NCBI GenBank assembly: GCA_010015675.1
Contig: ML976978.1
Location: 824,950-888,949 of the forward strand
From: Byssothecium circinans
Taxonomy: Eukaryota; Ascomycota; Dothideomycetes; Pleosporales; Massarinaceae
DNA length: 64,000 bases
Direction of reading: 5' to 3'
This document shows positions 51,434-60,912 of this stretch, one piece after another. Both the position numbers and the translations under genes were made by a program. The first letter of the stretch is position 1, and each line of letters begins with the position of its first letter. The notes beneath the pieces are model-generated. The model searched no databases. It had not been told where the DNA came from and saw nothing but the letters and a program-made list of their open reading frames with translations.

Positions 51434-52060
51434 TAACTACCTTTAACGTTCTAGTAACACCTATAGCAAAGCTAGTCTTATTAAAATTATAGGTATCTCT
51501 ATCTAGTATCCCATATCTCTGATACGTATCCTAAACAAGCTTAAACTAGGCCTGAATTGTGATAGGATCCTTAGATAACGTGCGTTGTAAGTTAAATTTC
51601 ATATTCTACTTTATCTAAAGCTCTAACTAAGCCTAGATAAAGCGCGTCGCCTAGCGCTAGCTAAAGGGAGGAAGAGGAGGAGATTTACTACGCGCTGTAA
51701 CTAAAACGTTGGCCATTCATCATACGTCAATAATCTGTAGCGGAAATCCTTGATGATTAAGGTCTAGTATCTATTAAACTAGAGACTACTCCTTAGTAAG
51801 GGATAGCTTTTGATTTAGTAATTTAGTCTTATGCTTTAGCTATATACCTTAAAGGCGCATCTATAGAGTTAATCTTAGTATATTATAGGCTGCTACTAGC
51901 TTACGCATAGATAATAGAGGGTTTGATTAAAAAGAGGTAACTATAAGCCCTAATTAGCCTTCTTTTAAGAGCCTTTAAGGCGGTAGTTATAGCAGCATAG
52001 TAGATAAAGAGGTAGACAGTCAAATTTCTCTAGCACTCTTATTCCTGCTATAGCTAGTAA

Positions 52061-52525
52061 GTGGCGCTGCTTTACTTAGGTCCTAATCACCCTTAGCTTA
52101 CCTAACCCTTAGGCTGCTTACCTGCTGCTTAGTCATGTTGCCCTGCCATCCCTAACAGCTAATCGTACTTATTTATAACTTGGGAACACCCTTATAATTT
52201 TGTTAAGTCTAGATGAGAAGGAGGCTTAGAGGTAAGCTTAGGCGCTAGGGCGCGTTTTAGAAGAGGGGGACAAAATTATCCCTTAAGGGCTAGGGATAAA
52301 ATAGGCCCCTTGCTATGCCCCCCTTACCCTTCTAGCGTCCTTTAATGTTAATGCTGTCTTCCTTTATTAAGTTAGCTTATGCTATGCAATTTTACTATAA
52401 AGGTACCATCGTGGTGCTAGGTTAAGCCTACCTAACTACTTTAGCTATTACTCTAACGCTATCGTTCTCTTAGTAATACTAACCTTAGTTTTAAAATTTT
52501 ATGCTATTTCTTATTCTATTTCTTA
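52061..52525. other. Spacer between P3 and the DUF3435 pseudogene
   Basis: Moderately RIP-mutated and less TA-rich. A purine tract AAGAGGGGGACAAAA at 52,253-52,267 recalls a retrotransposon polypurine tract next to an LTR start, but I find no partner LTR. Expected ends of P3, Y3 and E are absent, so a rearrangement breakpoint probably lies here. The unidentified 5' end of the recombinase gene may also fall here. Confidence 0.5.
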
Positions 52526-52529
52526 TTCT

Positions 52530-55500
52530 GTAGCCTCCCGTACCGTTAAAATACCGCGGAAGATTTCGCTAGAGGCCTTTTTTAAGCGTGCCAGTAACAA
52601 TGTGGCTATAGAGAAGAAGCAAGACGTTGTTAATAGATAGCTAGTTCTAAAAGATCTCTAGCTAAAGACAAAGCAAAATTACGCGCGTGTGATAGCGCTA
52701 TAGAAGTAGTAAGTCTATGATGATATCTCTACGCCTAGCACACTCTACTTACGTGAACTCTTAACACTAGATACAAGAAGATGAATCTAGAAGCGAGCCT
52801 AAACACTATTAAGATGTCTAAGGACTTCATTATATCTATTACACTTAGCATCATAGGCAGTTATAGTAGTAAAAAGCTAGGATTATAGACCATAGTCTAG
52901 TACTATAAAGACTTCACCACTAGCTAGAGGTGAGCTAGGATGGAAGAGGAATAGGAAAATAGGGAGAAGAATAAAGAGGGGGAGAAGAATAAGCTAATAG
53001 AGGAGATAAGCCTAAACGTAATACTGTCCACCTTAAACGTAAGTTTACTACGGCTAGCTAGGCGTTTTATAGTATTAGTACTAATTATACAGGATAGTTC
53101 ATTAAGTATGAGCTGTACAACATCCTTAAACTGCCTTATTAAAAGAGACTGCGGTGATACGGCTCATAAATACATTTTCTTTACCTAGGAACACACTAGT
53201 GGAAGAACGATTAGTTCATGCTTCTAAAGCCGCGGCGTAGAGTTGAGATATGGGCTCTCATTATAGCCTATGTTTTTAGCACTTTAAGAATTAGTGAATA
53301 CGTAGAATCTACGGGTCGCATTAGATCTAGGAGGGGCTTACGTTTTAAGGTAAGTTTATCTTGGATTAGCTTGCCTAAACTAATAATAAAGGATTAGGAT
53401 ATAATCTTTGCTATCTTTTATAATAAGTGCAGCAATATAGAATTTGCTGTACAACTCTAGCGAGACGTGAAGTGCATGACGTTTACTCTAGATAAGAGGT
53501 AAAACTAATCCTTATTGCGTACATATCTGATGCTAACCATGGAATAGACCAGAGCACGCGTTGCATGAAGGTGCTGAGACTCGCCTGCTGTTTTGTAATC
53601 CGATGCTTATGATAGTCGCTATGTGCATCGCAAGAAATGTATTTAGAGACTATAAGTTGATAGACCAGATTCTAGCACTAGAACCTCTATAAGACGAGTA
53701 AATAATTCATCTCCACTGGAACCTAAGCGTCCGAGAACTTCTGTTCTTTGAAGGAAGTGACGGGAAGATGGAGACCGTAAGTGCATTCAGCTAATATCTT
53801 CAAGAATAGGGGTTTCGTGCCGGCTATAATAAACCCCTAATGGTGCATGATTTTAGAGTGGAGGGTCTAATCCTTACTAGTACGTATACTATTCTATAGC
53901 ACTCTATATACCAAACTCATGCTGTATTTAGACAGACATTATTCGCAGGATACAAGGATGAAACAGGGTAGATAGCGTGACCTATTAGTGTATCATGATC
54001 ACTACGCAGCTAACAACGCCAGAGTAGACGGTTAGGTAACCTTCTTCCACGATAAAGACTATTACACAGACATTGCAGATCTTTTCCGTTCCTTACTTAT
54101 CACTCAAAACCCAGAGTTGTGGCAGTCGCTGCCAGCGGAAAAGCGGCACGAGCTTGAGTAGAGCGCCGAGTTTAAGGGCGTTGAAGTAAAACTTGAGCAA
54201 CTCTCAGACAACGCACTATCAAAGAATGAACGCAAGGAGCTGCAAGCCCGGAAACGAAAACTTATTTTAGAAGCGCTTCGTAAGTGTCGGGAAGAACAGC
54301 CTGCTCAACCGGTGAGCAAAGTCAACGCCTATATGAAAGAATGCACCGGCCGTCACAGAACCATATTCTAACGAGCGCGCAAACTTATGCTAGTGCGCGA
54401 CCGCCTGGCGTCTAGCATGTTTATCAAGGCTACTATACGCAGTGATGTAGGCAAGACTGTCCTCTAAGATCTAATCGCGCTCTACTCGCAAGAACGGGAA
54501 GTAGCATTCCGACTAGGTCTCAAGCTAGACAAATGCCACTGTCTAAAAACAGGCTTTATACGAAAGATTGACAGGTACGCAACCCCACCTGTCATTCATA
54601 ATGTGGCGTCTAACTAGAGAATTTCCAATAGTCAACCAGCTGCTATAGTGTGGAAACACATACATAGTTACTATTAGAAGTGGCTCAAGAAAAGGCACGA
54701 GTTCGTAGAGTCTTGCTTCCTCTGCAGCGGATGGTTTATTAACTAAGAGGAATGGAATGCTCATTGCTAGGCCCATTTAGATAAGCCCGAAATAATCCCC
54801 ACGCAGTGCAACCCACTAATCTATGGAGGAACGCTTGCTGCTCTAGGGTTCTATCCCAACTATTTGGGCGATGAGTCCCTACCCCCTGAAGTGCGAATGC
54901 GGCAGTTCCCTGAGACAGCTGAATGGAAAGACCATATCTATAATCAGTATTCCAAAGATTCTAAGTTGCTGGCATGCCCTCTACGTAAGCTCTATTATGG
55001 AGAGTCATTTACGTCATTGCGGGAGCTCCAGTTTCATCTTGAAGACGTCCATTGTGTCGATTTTAGGAGTACTCTTAAAAGGTCTAGGTCAGCAGGCGAA
55101 GGGAGAGCTGGACTAGCTAAGCGGACATGCGTTAGTAGGAGGCGGCTGACGGAAGATCTGAAATATGAATTTGTTGATGAAAGTAATACGTTTTAGAACT
55201 AAGGGAAGAGGTTAACATCCTATCCTACTCTAGTCAAAGCCCCGTCTTCTACCAACTCAGGCTCCTCGCCAATCCCGGAAATCATGTCAGATTAAAACGA
55301 AAGCGAAGATGATACGTCATTGTCCTCGTGGTGTGGCGAATCAAAGAATAGTCTTAATAATAAACATGCTCTTAGTGATGGAGCTAATGATGAGGATTAG
55401 GAGTATATTAGTGAGATTGACCATCTAGAGAGTAATTACCTATAAACTCTGATAGATAAACAGACCATATTACGTTTTTAGAGACTGGAGAAGCTAAGGT

Positions 55501-55975
55501 AAATAAGCAAAATGATAATTTCCAGAGCACAAGCTTTCATGAGGAGTCGTGGCCTGGGCTTCAGCTTGAGTGCGCTCTAGCGGCGCGCCCTGAGTCTGAC
55601 CCGGCTCTTTCCACCTAAGGGGATGAAGAAGATGAATATGAGGTTGAGCAAGTTCTGGGGGCCCGTATCTTTGGAAGAAAGCTCAAATACCACGTGAAAT
55701 AGCTTAGCTACGACGACAATCTAAAGTGGTATGACGCAGCTAACTTCAAGAATAGCCCACATAAGCTCTATAACTTCCATAGAGCTGATCTAACCCGACC
55801 TAGACCTCTACAAAGACTGGATCACTGGATGCAATGCTAGGAGGGGGATAGGGACGCTAATGACTATCTAGATAATAATAAGCTAGTGAATAGGTTGGTT
55901 GGGCGGCGTGGAAAACTTTACTAAGGAGAAGGATTAGAAGTTAGGTGTTAGTGGAATGTTTTACTTAGATCATGA
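52530..55975 (+). pseudogene. DUF3435 (FluG-domain) tyrosine-recombinase-like protein with C2H2 fingers and chromo-like tail
   Basis: Fungal DUF3435 proteins are tyrosine recombinases related to Crypton and Starship-captain enzymes. N-terminal KISLEAFFKRASNNV near 52,560; the catalytic-Arg zone STLRISEYVES near 53,285; HDFRVEG (H-x-x-R box) at 53,846-53,857; a candidate final Tyr in VYHDHYAAN near 53,985; PELWQSLPAEKRHELE near 54,115; C-x2-C...H zinc finger at 54,714-54,775; second C...H-x4-HC finger at 54,975-55,060; an acidic linker; then a chromo-like segment (YEVEQVLGARIF...LKYHVK) at 55,622-55,790, stop TGA 55,973. Introns that restore the frame: 53,350-53,391, 53,499-53,547 and 53,880-53,931. 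In-frame stops are mostly TAG/TAA. The N-terminal ~600 bp needs at least one more intron or shift, so the start is uncertain. The chromo part joins only if a ~29-bp gap near 55,498 is removed; it could be a separate remnant. The open frame 54,864-55,196 is a piece of this gene. Confidence 0.82.
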
Positions 55976-57160
55976 TAATAAGGCAGGCGTAGGCAGAAAG
56001 TTTTCGCAGATTTGAATAGTCTCGGCGTACGGTTAACGTTGAGCGCAGGCAGCGTGGAAATCGCGTTACAGCCTTAGTATTACTGCTAGTTAATACACAG
56101 ATACTAGTTTAACCTACAAAGTCTTAGCTAGACTCATTGCTAGCTTTGACTTAGACTTCCCAGATTGTACGGAGGTGCTTAGGCCAGTGTTAGATAAATA
56201 GAGGACGGGGCGATAGTATTGTCGCGTTGTCCACTAAGACAGTATTCTCCTCTATATCGCCCTTATCTAACCTATGTCGTTTTCACTACGCTAAGCTCGC
56301 CTGGTTGGGGGCTATTGCCCGTGTTATCCTTCCGCCATAGTGAGCGACGGTTCCTATTCGTAGGCCAGGGTGGTTAACGTCGCTTGGGTTGTGGTGCCTA
56401 TTAGGAAGGGCTGTAGGAGCGTTTTTAGGACGGACGGCGCGAGGTGAGTAGGTTGGCGAGCTATTCGCGGATGACGGCGGAGCTAAACATTAGGGGAGTG
56501 CGCGGGTACTGGATGCTTCCAGAATCGCAGCTAGGCAAGGTGCTGGGCATATGGACTGAGAGTAGAGGGACGGGTGAGGATTTAATTATTCATTATTTGA
56601 GATATTGCGCCGCCTAGGTAGCTGAGCGCAGAGCACGTGGCAATAATGGTTTAGAGCGGCTTAACGTCCGTCCTAGCGTACCAGGATGCACGGTGTAACG
56701 GCTTTACACTTTAGACCTTTAGTAATTATCTCTTTTTTGCAAGTATATAGACCTGTAAATTATGTATAATATTCTACAGTCACTTCTCTGTAAGTACACT
56801 AGCCTCTAATAACAACTAACGTCCCTCACTGCGTAGCGAGATATAACTGAGTGGCGTTGGAACGCTAGCTGTGTGGAGAGCTGTGTTTGGCGGTGGCTAC
56901 ACACGCTAGCTAACTCAGCAATCGCGTCCTACTGTACGTGAGCGATTAGAAGTGAAGGAAAGAGTATCTAAGGTAAATGTAACCCTCTCTCAACACTACA
57001 GATACGCGATTAGGCGGTGTTTCACTAAACACATCATGGTTGAAGTGGATAAAAGAAGATCACTAGCTCTTAGACGTAGAAGTGTTGCCGGGCCAGTGCT
57101 GGGCAACATAGTACACGTGATGATTAACTAATTAGTGCGCCCTGGCTTTAACGTGCATCA
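55976..57160. other. Intergenic stretch without recognisable gene
   Basis: About 1.2 kb of mixed composition. A bipartite inverted repeat with 9-bp perfect arms GTTAGATAA/TTATCTAAC lies at 56,189-56,272. A second imperfect inverted pair (GCTAGCTGTGTGG / CTACACACGCTAGC) lies near 56,866-56,912. No reading frame or element end is supported. Confidence 0.5.
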
Positions 57161-57739
57161 GTGCTAAGCCGTACAACAATAAGCGCCCCAGCGTTAAATA
57201 ATAGGCATCCACCAACTCGCATACCCACAACAATGGTCTCAGGAAGTCCTTGTATACCTCAGTACGATCGCATCAGCGCGTGGGTTGCTTCTGCGCCTGA
57301 ATTCTGTCTCCCGCTCACTCCTCCACCTAATGACGACTCAAAGCCGCGTCCTCCTCCATTGAAGCGGAAGCGCGCCATGTCCCTCCCCGCGAACACGCCC
57401 GCCTCCAGCTCATATCGCAGCGACAGCCCGAAACGGCGAAGGACTGATGATACCGATGACGTTCAGCCTGAACAAAGCGCGTCGCAGCTTGGAAGCGAAA
57501 CTCCACTGGCTTTGAACCAAAGGAATACGTTCAGCCCTCCCGCTAGTCGTGTTTCCTCGAGTCCAAAACGTTCATCGAGCCTGACGCGCGAGACGCCAAT
57601 TATACTAAGAAGCGCATACCCGCCGGTGCTAGTAGAGAGCCTTAATGGCCTAAAGGAGGCGCCACCGGAGCATGCTGAACGACTTGGTGACTGACTTGCT
57701 GAGGGTATAGACTTTGGCTTCATTCCTTAGGGCTTGCAG

Positions 57740-57792
57740 GTACGTACATGCAATTGACTCAATTTTCGTAAGTCTGATTCTCATGTGTCTAG
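57740..57792 (+). other. Intron 1 of the nuclease-like pseudogene
   Basis: 53 bp, donor GTACGT, acceptor TCTAG, phase 0; removal joins GLQ to HVIKNDPK. Typical filamentous-fungal intron size. Confidence 0.75.
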
Positions 57793-58040
57793 CATGTCAT
57801 TAAGAACGATCCTAAAGTGGGCCACTAAACCACTAAACCAGCTGACCTTGACCGTAATGACACGCGCTCCGCTGAGGAGCTGTCGACTATATGGAACGAA
57901 GCCAAGAAGATCTTTCTTAATGCGCGCGATTGCAAAGATGGCGGCCGAGATGAGAATGCGTGGTGCGATGATGTGGTGCGACCTCTGGTTCATTTAGCAA
58001 TAGAATTGTACGGTAATGATAGATAGTAGTTCTAGAGTGT

Positions 58041-58096
58041 GTATATGCGCCATTCTCTAATTCCTTCAACACATAGCTAACTCACCATATGTCCAG
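58041..58096 (+). other. Intron 2 of the nuclease-like pseudogene
   Basis: 56 bp, donor GTATAT, branch-like GCTAAC 19 bp before acceptor CCAG, phase 2; joining restores the register that runs to the final TAA at 58,728-58,730. Confidence 0.75.
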
Positions 58097-58730
58097 TCAA
58101 TCGCAGTCCATTAATCCTCTCTACCTTTCCACGATCGCCGCCCCCTCTCTAAGCGACTCTAGACGCCGCAAACTCATGGACCGCAAAACTGACTACGTCC
58201 TCTCCTACTCGCATCGCCACTCTAATATCTCGGCCCTCTACAGAAGACTGGACGCCGTAAATAATAGGGAAATTGGACATACTCTCGATACATTCACAAA
58301 GCGGACCGCCCTCTTTTCTGGCTTTGAGGTCAAACCCGCATCTGGAGACCACATAGAGGCGGAGCTCCAGATGAGTATATGGATTGCCGCATCCTTGCGC
58401 AAAAAACAGGAGCTCACATAAATTACGCAAACTCCATTCAAACCAACGATGATGGTTGAGCCTGCGCTTACTATCGTCGGACACGAGCATTCCGTCTACT
58501 ACGCGTATCCGCGTGAGGATCTAGTGTTGGGGAGAAGTGGCGTGCATGTTCTAGGCCCGGATTTAGATTAGTTTGAGAGGCTAAGTACAGATTCCATACG
58601 TGGAATTTTTTGGTTGCTTAAGTTATATGGGAATTTACTAACATATGGAATGGACGAGAGAGAGGACGGGTATTAGGGAGGGTTCTTTAGACCCGTTCTA
58701 GATAAGCTAGCTGGCGCCTTGAAAGATTAA

Positions 58731-60822
58731 CACTAATGAATCCTTAGCATTTGTCTACGCCCGTTTTAAGCACTTACCACACCTAACTTTATTAACACCG
58801 AAGACTCTTCGGAGGGGAATGTCGTCACAATATACAAGCAGAGTAGCATTGCCGAAACCAAGCTAGCCAAGGGTTCCATTTTGGTACCCGCAGGTAATGA
58901 TATCACCTGCTCGTGGCCGGAGGAAACCGTGCTTAAAACGCCTTAGCGCCGCCGCCCCGGCTGGCAACAACGACCACTTTCAAAAGACCTTTATTCATGC
59001 CGAAAATTCGAGCGCCTCCTCAACAAGTTAAGGAGGCAATGGTTTGTAGATATGTCTGAAGAGAAGAGTGCTGTATGCAGCTCTGGATAGTGTAGGGTCT
59101 TGCCGTGCGTGGCCACTACCACAGCTCTGCTGATAGTCATCCCTAATCCTAAGTCGATAATCCGAGCGCTTATGGTTAAATATCCACCGTGCATTAGGTC
59201 GCGCATTAGCCAGGATCGGGGATTCGCTTCCGCTAGAGGTACCTATCGACGGGGCGGCCCTGCACGAAATCGCGCTCCGCAGCGCGCATACAATATGTCA
59301 AATGGGCTCACGGCGATTGCTCCGTCCCGAGCGCGATGACGATTTCAAAGCAACACCTCAGCTGCTCAACCATCGTTTGAGTGATTGAAGATCACGGCGA
59401 CTAAAGTTATACATTGCCTTGACGCCCAGCCAGTGACAGCCGGCAGGCTAGCCAGTCGACATGTCGGACAGGGCGTTGCGGGCGATGATTGGACTGCTGC
59501 GTGTCGGCGGCGCTCCGCTGTTAGGTTTAGCGGCGTCGCCGCTCAGCCTGCTGTCAGTTACTGCGGGCGCTTCCGTGTTGATATATTTATTGAAGTTTGC
59601 TGGATGGTTGAGCGTGCCATTCACAGCGATAAGTCCTCCTCTACGAGCACATCGATTATTACTCAAGACTACCAAATATCCGTACGTAACTCATCTCTGG
59701 AAAGACTGACTACACCTTTGCTAAGGGATTCAAGCAGAAAATGTGTACCTCGGTGACCTTTCATCTCATCGTACAGCTTCGGATTCGGACCCCTCCACCT
59801 TCCGCCTCCAGGGAAAATCTTTCTCCGCAATCTGTTAACGCAAGGGATCATTGGCTGGTAATAGTCTGTAAAGTGTTCTAGAGTAGTTTTGCGAAAGATC
59901 TCATCACCAGCAGGTGGGGAGGGAAAACTGGCAAGCATTCGCAAACGCAGGCGCTTGAGCAAATGCAGCACCTGAGCCCTCCTTCCACCATCGATGTTCG
60001 CACCCCAGATCACATGTATCTTCTCTCAGAAATTGTATTTCCCCTTCACGACGTCCTGTCTGAATCGTGGTCGATTTTCTTCGCGACGATCGTCCCGGTC
60101 GTGAAGCTAAGGGAATGCATGGGGCGAAATTCAGATGTAATTCTTGCCGCTGTCCTGTCCAGGCCCAGGTAGGGGCGAGAGAGACAGACAGTCGCCGTTG
60201 TCACCACCCTCTACTCCATCGTGGACTCGTCGCCTTCCATCTCCTGATGGACGGCCTCGCGCAGTTCAAGCCAGTGGGCGGACCGGGCGAGACGAGCCCT
60301 TTTTTCAAGCAGGCGGTCACTAGCCTCATGAGAGATAGGCAAGGCTTGGGCGAGGAAATCCAATGACAGTCTAAATGCCGGCGACATTTTATGCCGGATA
60401 GGCCGTCTCCTCGCAAGTGAGCATCCGCGGGTGAAGCTAAAATGAGGGGTGAACTAACTGGAAGCGTTATCTTTGCCTCAACGGATGGGAAAGGGATGGG
60501 AAAGGGCACTGCATCCCGCCATGCTATCTGCCTCACGCACCAGGGCGTCGCCTTGTTTTCCCCCTACCTTCTCAACGCGACCAAATCTATGCCCAGGATG
60601 AGCAAATCTGGGCCGGAAAACGGCTGCGCCAGGGTTCATACTGCGCGATTGCTCACCCCACCTTGCCGGCATTTTGGCGACAGGCTTGGCAAATGTGCGT
60701 GCTGGAGTTGAAACCCTGCAGTGCCACATGCGCCCCAACTTGCATTCTCAGTCTTGCTCTTTGAGCGGACAATGGTGTTTCCGGATAGGGCCGGGTATAA
60801 GCGGAGGCGCGGGGTCTTCCGA
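58731..60822. other. GC-richer stretch without recognised gene
   Basis: About 2.1 kb that is clearly less RIP-affected than the rest, with overlapping short open frames on both strands (59,385-59,756 plus, 59,461-59,709 plus, 60,067-60,366 plus, 60,201-60,536 minus, 60,442-60,711 plus). None has a motif, a credible intron structure or support from a second frame-bearing copy. A short tandem GGATGGGAAA lies at 60,482-60,500. No terminal repeats of a transposon were found. Confidence 0.5.
59669..60013 (-). CDS. Hypothetical open frame, 114 codons, doubtful
   Basis: The longest frame in the GC-richer stretch, starting MIWGANIDGGRRAQ on the minus strand and ending in RDELRTDIW. It is basic (Arg/Lys-rich), with a Gly/Arg segment (FPGGGRWRGP) in the middle, no membrane span and no signal peptide. 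I do not recognise a family. It is the only frame here whose composition looks protein-like, but codon use shows no clear bias, and frames on the other strand overlap it. It may be part of a spliced gene or chance. Confidence 0.2.
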   Translation of the reverse strand: MIWGANIDGGRRAQVLHLLKRLRLRMLASFPSPPAGDEIFRKTTLEHFTDYYQPMIPCVNRLRRKIFPGGGRWRGPNPKLYDEMKGHRGTHFLLESLSKGVVSLSRDELRTDIW

Positions 60823-60824
60823 TA

Positions 60825-60864
60825 CTGGTTTTAGTCAGCTGACGCACGGGCTCACCTGGCGCAC
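60825..60864 (+). repeat. Left terminal inverted repeat of T1
   Basis: Begins CTGGTTTTAG directly after the TA target; pairs with 62,904-62,941. Confidence 0.93.
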
Positions 60865-60912
60865 ACTCGGCTCGGGATCATCAAAATTCAAGATAATACT
60901 AACTCGACCAAT

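Larger units (their letters stand above)
42870..51998 (-). pseudogene. Fot1/pogo-like transposase of P3 (blocks 51,439-51,998 and 42,870-43,912)
   Basis: Read on the minus strand. The N-terminal block has the helix-turn-helix (MRKLVAAYNI), a CENP-B-like second DNA-binding part with the GFP-x-IDV pattern, and the first catalytic box, NFNKTSF at about 51,490, where the usual Asp is Asn. After retrotransposon D the C-terminal block continues with the LLILD box (near 43,510) and LLDVGCF (near 43,440). Nonsense codons are mostly TAG/TAA. One catalytic Asp is lost by a G-to-A change. A candidate start is ATG at 51,998. Confidence 0.82.
41394..52060 (-). mobile_element. Fot1/pogo-like DNA transposon P3, containing M1 and D; distal end not found
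   Basis: The left end ACGTGTCAGATTAG follows TA (41,392-41,393) and carries two 17-bp units (AGATTAGTAAGCTAGCT type). Transposase pieces run on the minus strand in two blocks, 42,870-43,912 and 51,439-51,998. I could not find the matching right terminus after 52,000, so the right boundary is an estimate. It belongs to a different subfamily from P1/P2, judging by its termini and protein sequence. Confidence 0.75.
57161..58730 (+). pseudogene. PD-(D/E)XK nuclease-like protein, three exons, inactivated by nonsense changes only
   Basis: Resembles the fungal PD-(D/E)XK nuclease-like family: a Ser/Pro-rich disordered N-terminus with nuclear-localisation-like KRKR and PKRRR, then a nuclease core. 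Exons are 57,161-57,739, 57,793-58,040 and 58,097-58,730. Introns of 53 bp (GTACGT...CTAG, phase 0) and 56 bp (GTATAT...CTAAC...CCAG, phase 2) join to exactly 487 codons. Core residues remain: Asp in RKTDYVLSY (58,191-58,193) and E-V-K in GFEVKPASGD (58,326-58,334), then EAELQMSIW. Stops are at 57,692 (TGA), 57,728, 57,826, 58,018-58,035 and 58,419, with more downstream, and there is no indel. The start could instead be the ATG at 57,231. The ATG at 58,089 lies inside intron 2. Substrate and role are unknown. Confidence 0.8.

Noticed and set aside
1..52000. Use of an alternative genetic code in which TAG/TAA are read as Gln
   Set aside because: Trp and Gln codons are both replaced, catalytic residues are also mutated, and paired LTRs show the same transitions in non-coding DNA. 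RIP explains all of this.
52253..52290. Purine tract resembling the end of another LTR retrotransposon
   Set aside because: No matching LTR pair, primer region or pol sequence adjoins it.
54864..55196. A stand-alone 110-codon gene
   Set aside because: It is the zinc-finger part of the DUF3435 pseudogene, in register with sequence upstream.
57463..57723. Minus-strand frames opposite the nuclease-like exons (57,463-57,723; 57,781-57,993; 58,149-58,490)
   Set aside because: They are antisense to exons whose splicing and family motifs are consistent on the plus strand.
58089..58421. A 110-codon gene starting at ATG 58,089
   Set aside because: The ATG lies inside intron 2 of the nuclease-like pseudogene; the real exon starts at 58,097 and continues past the stop at 58,419.
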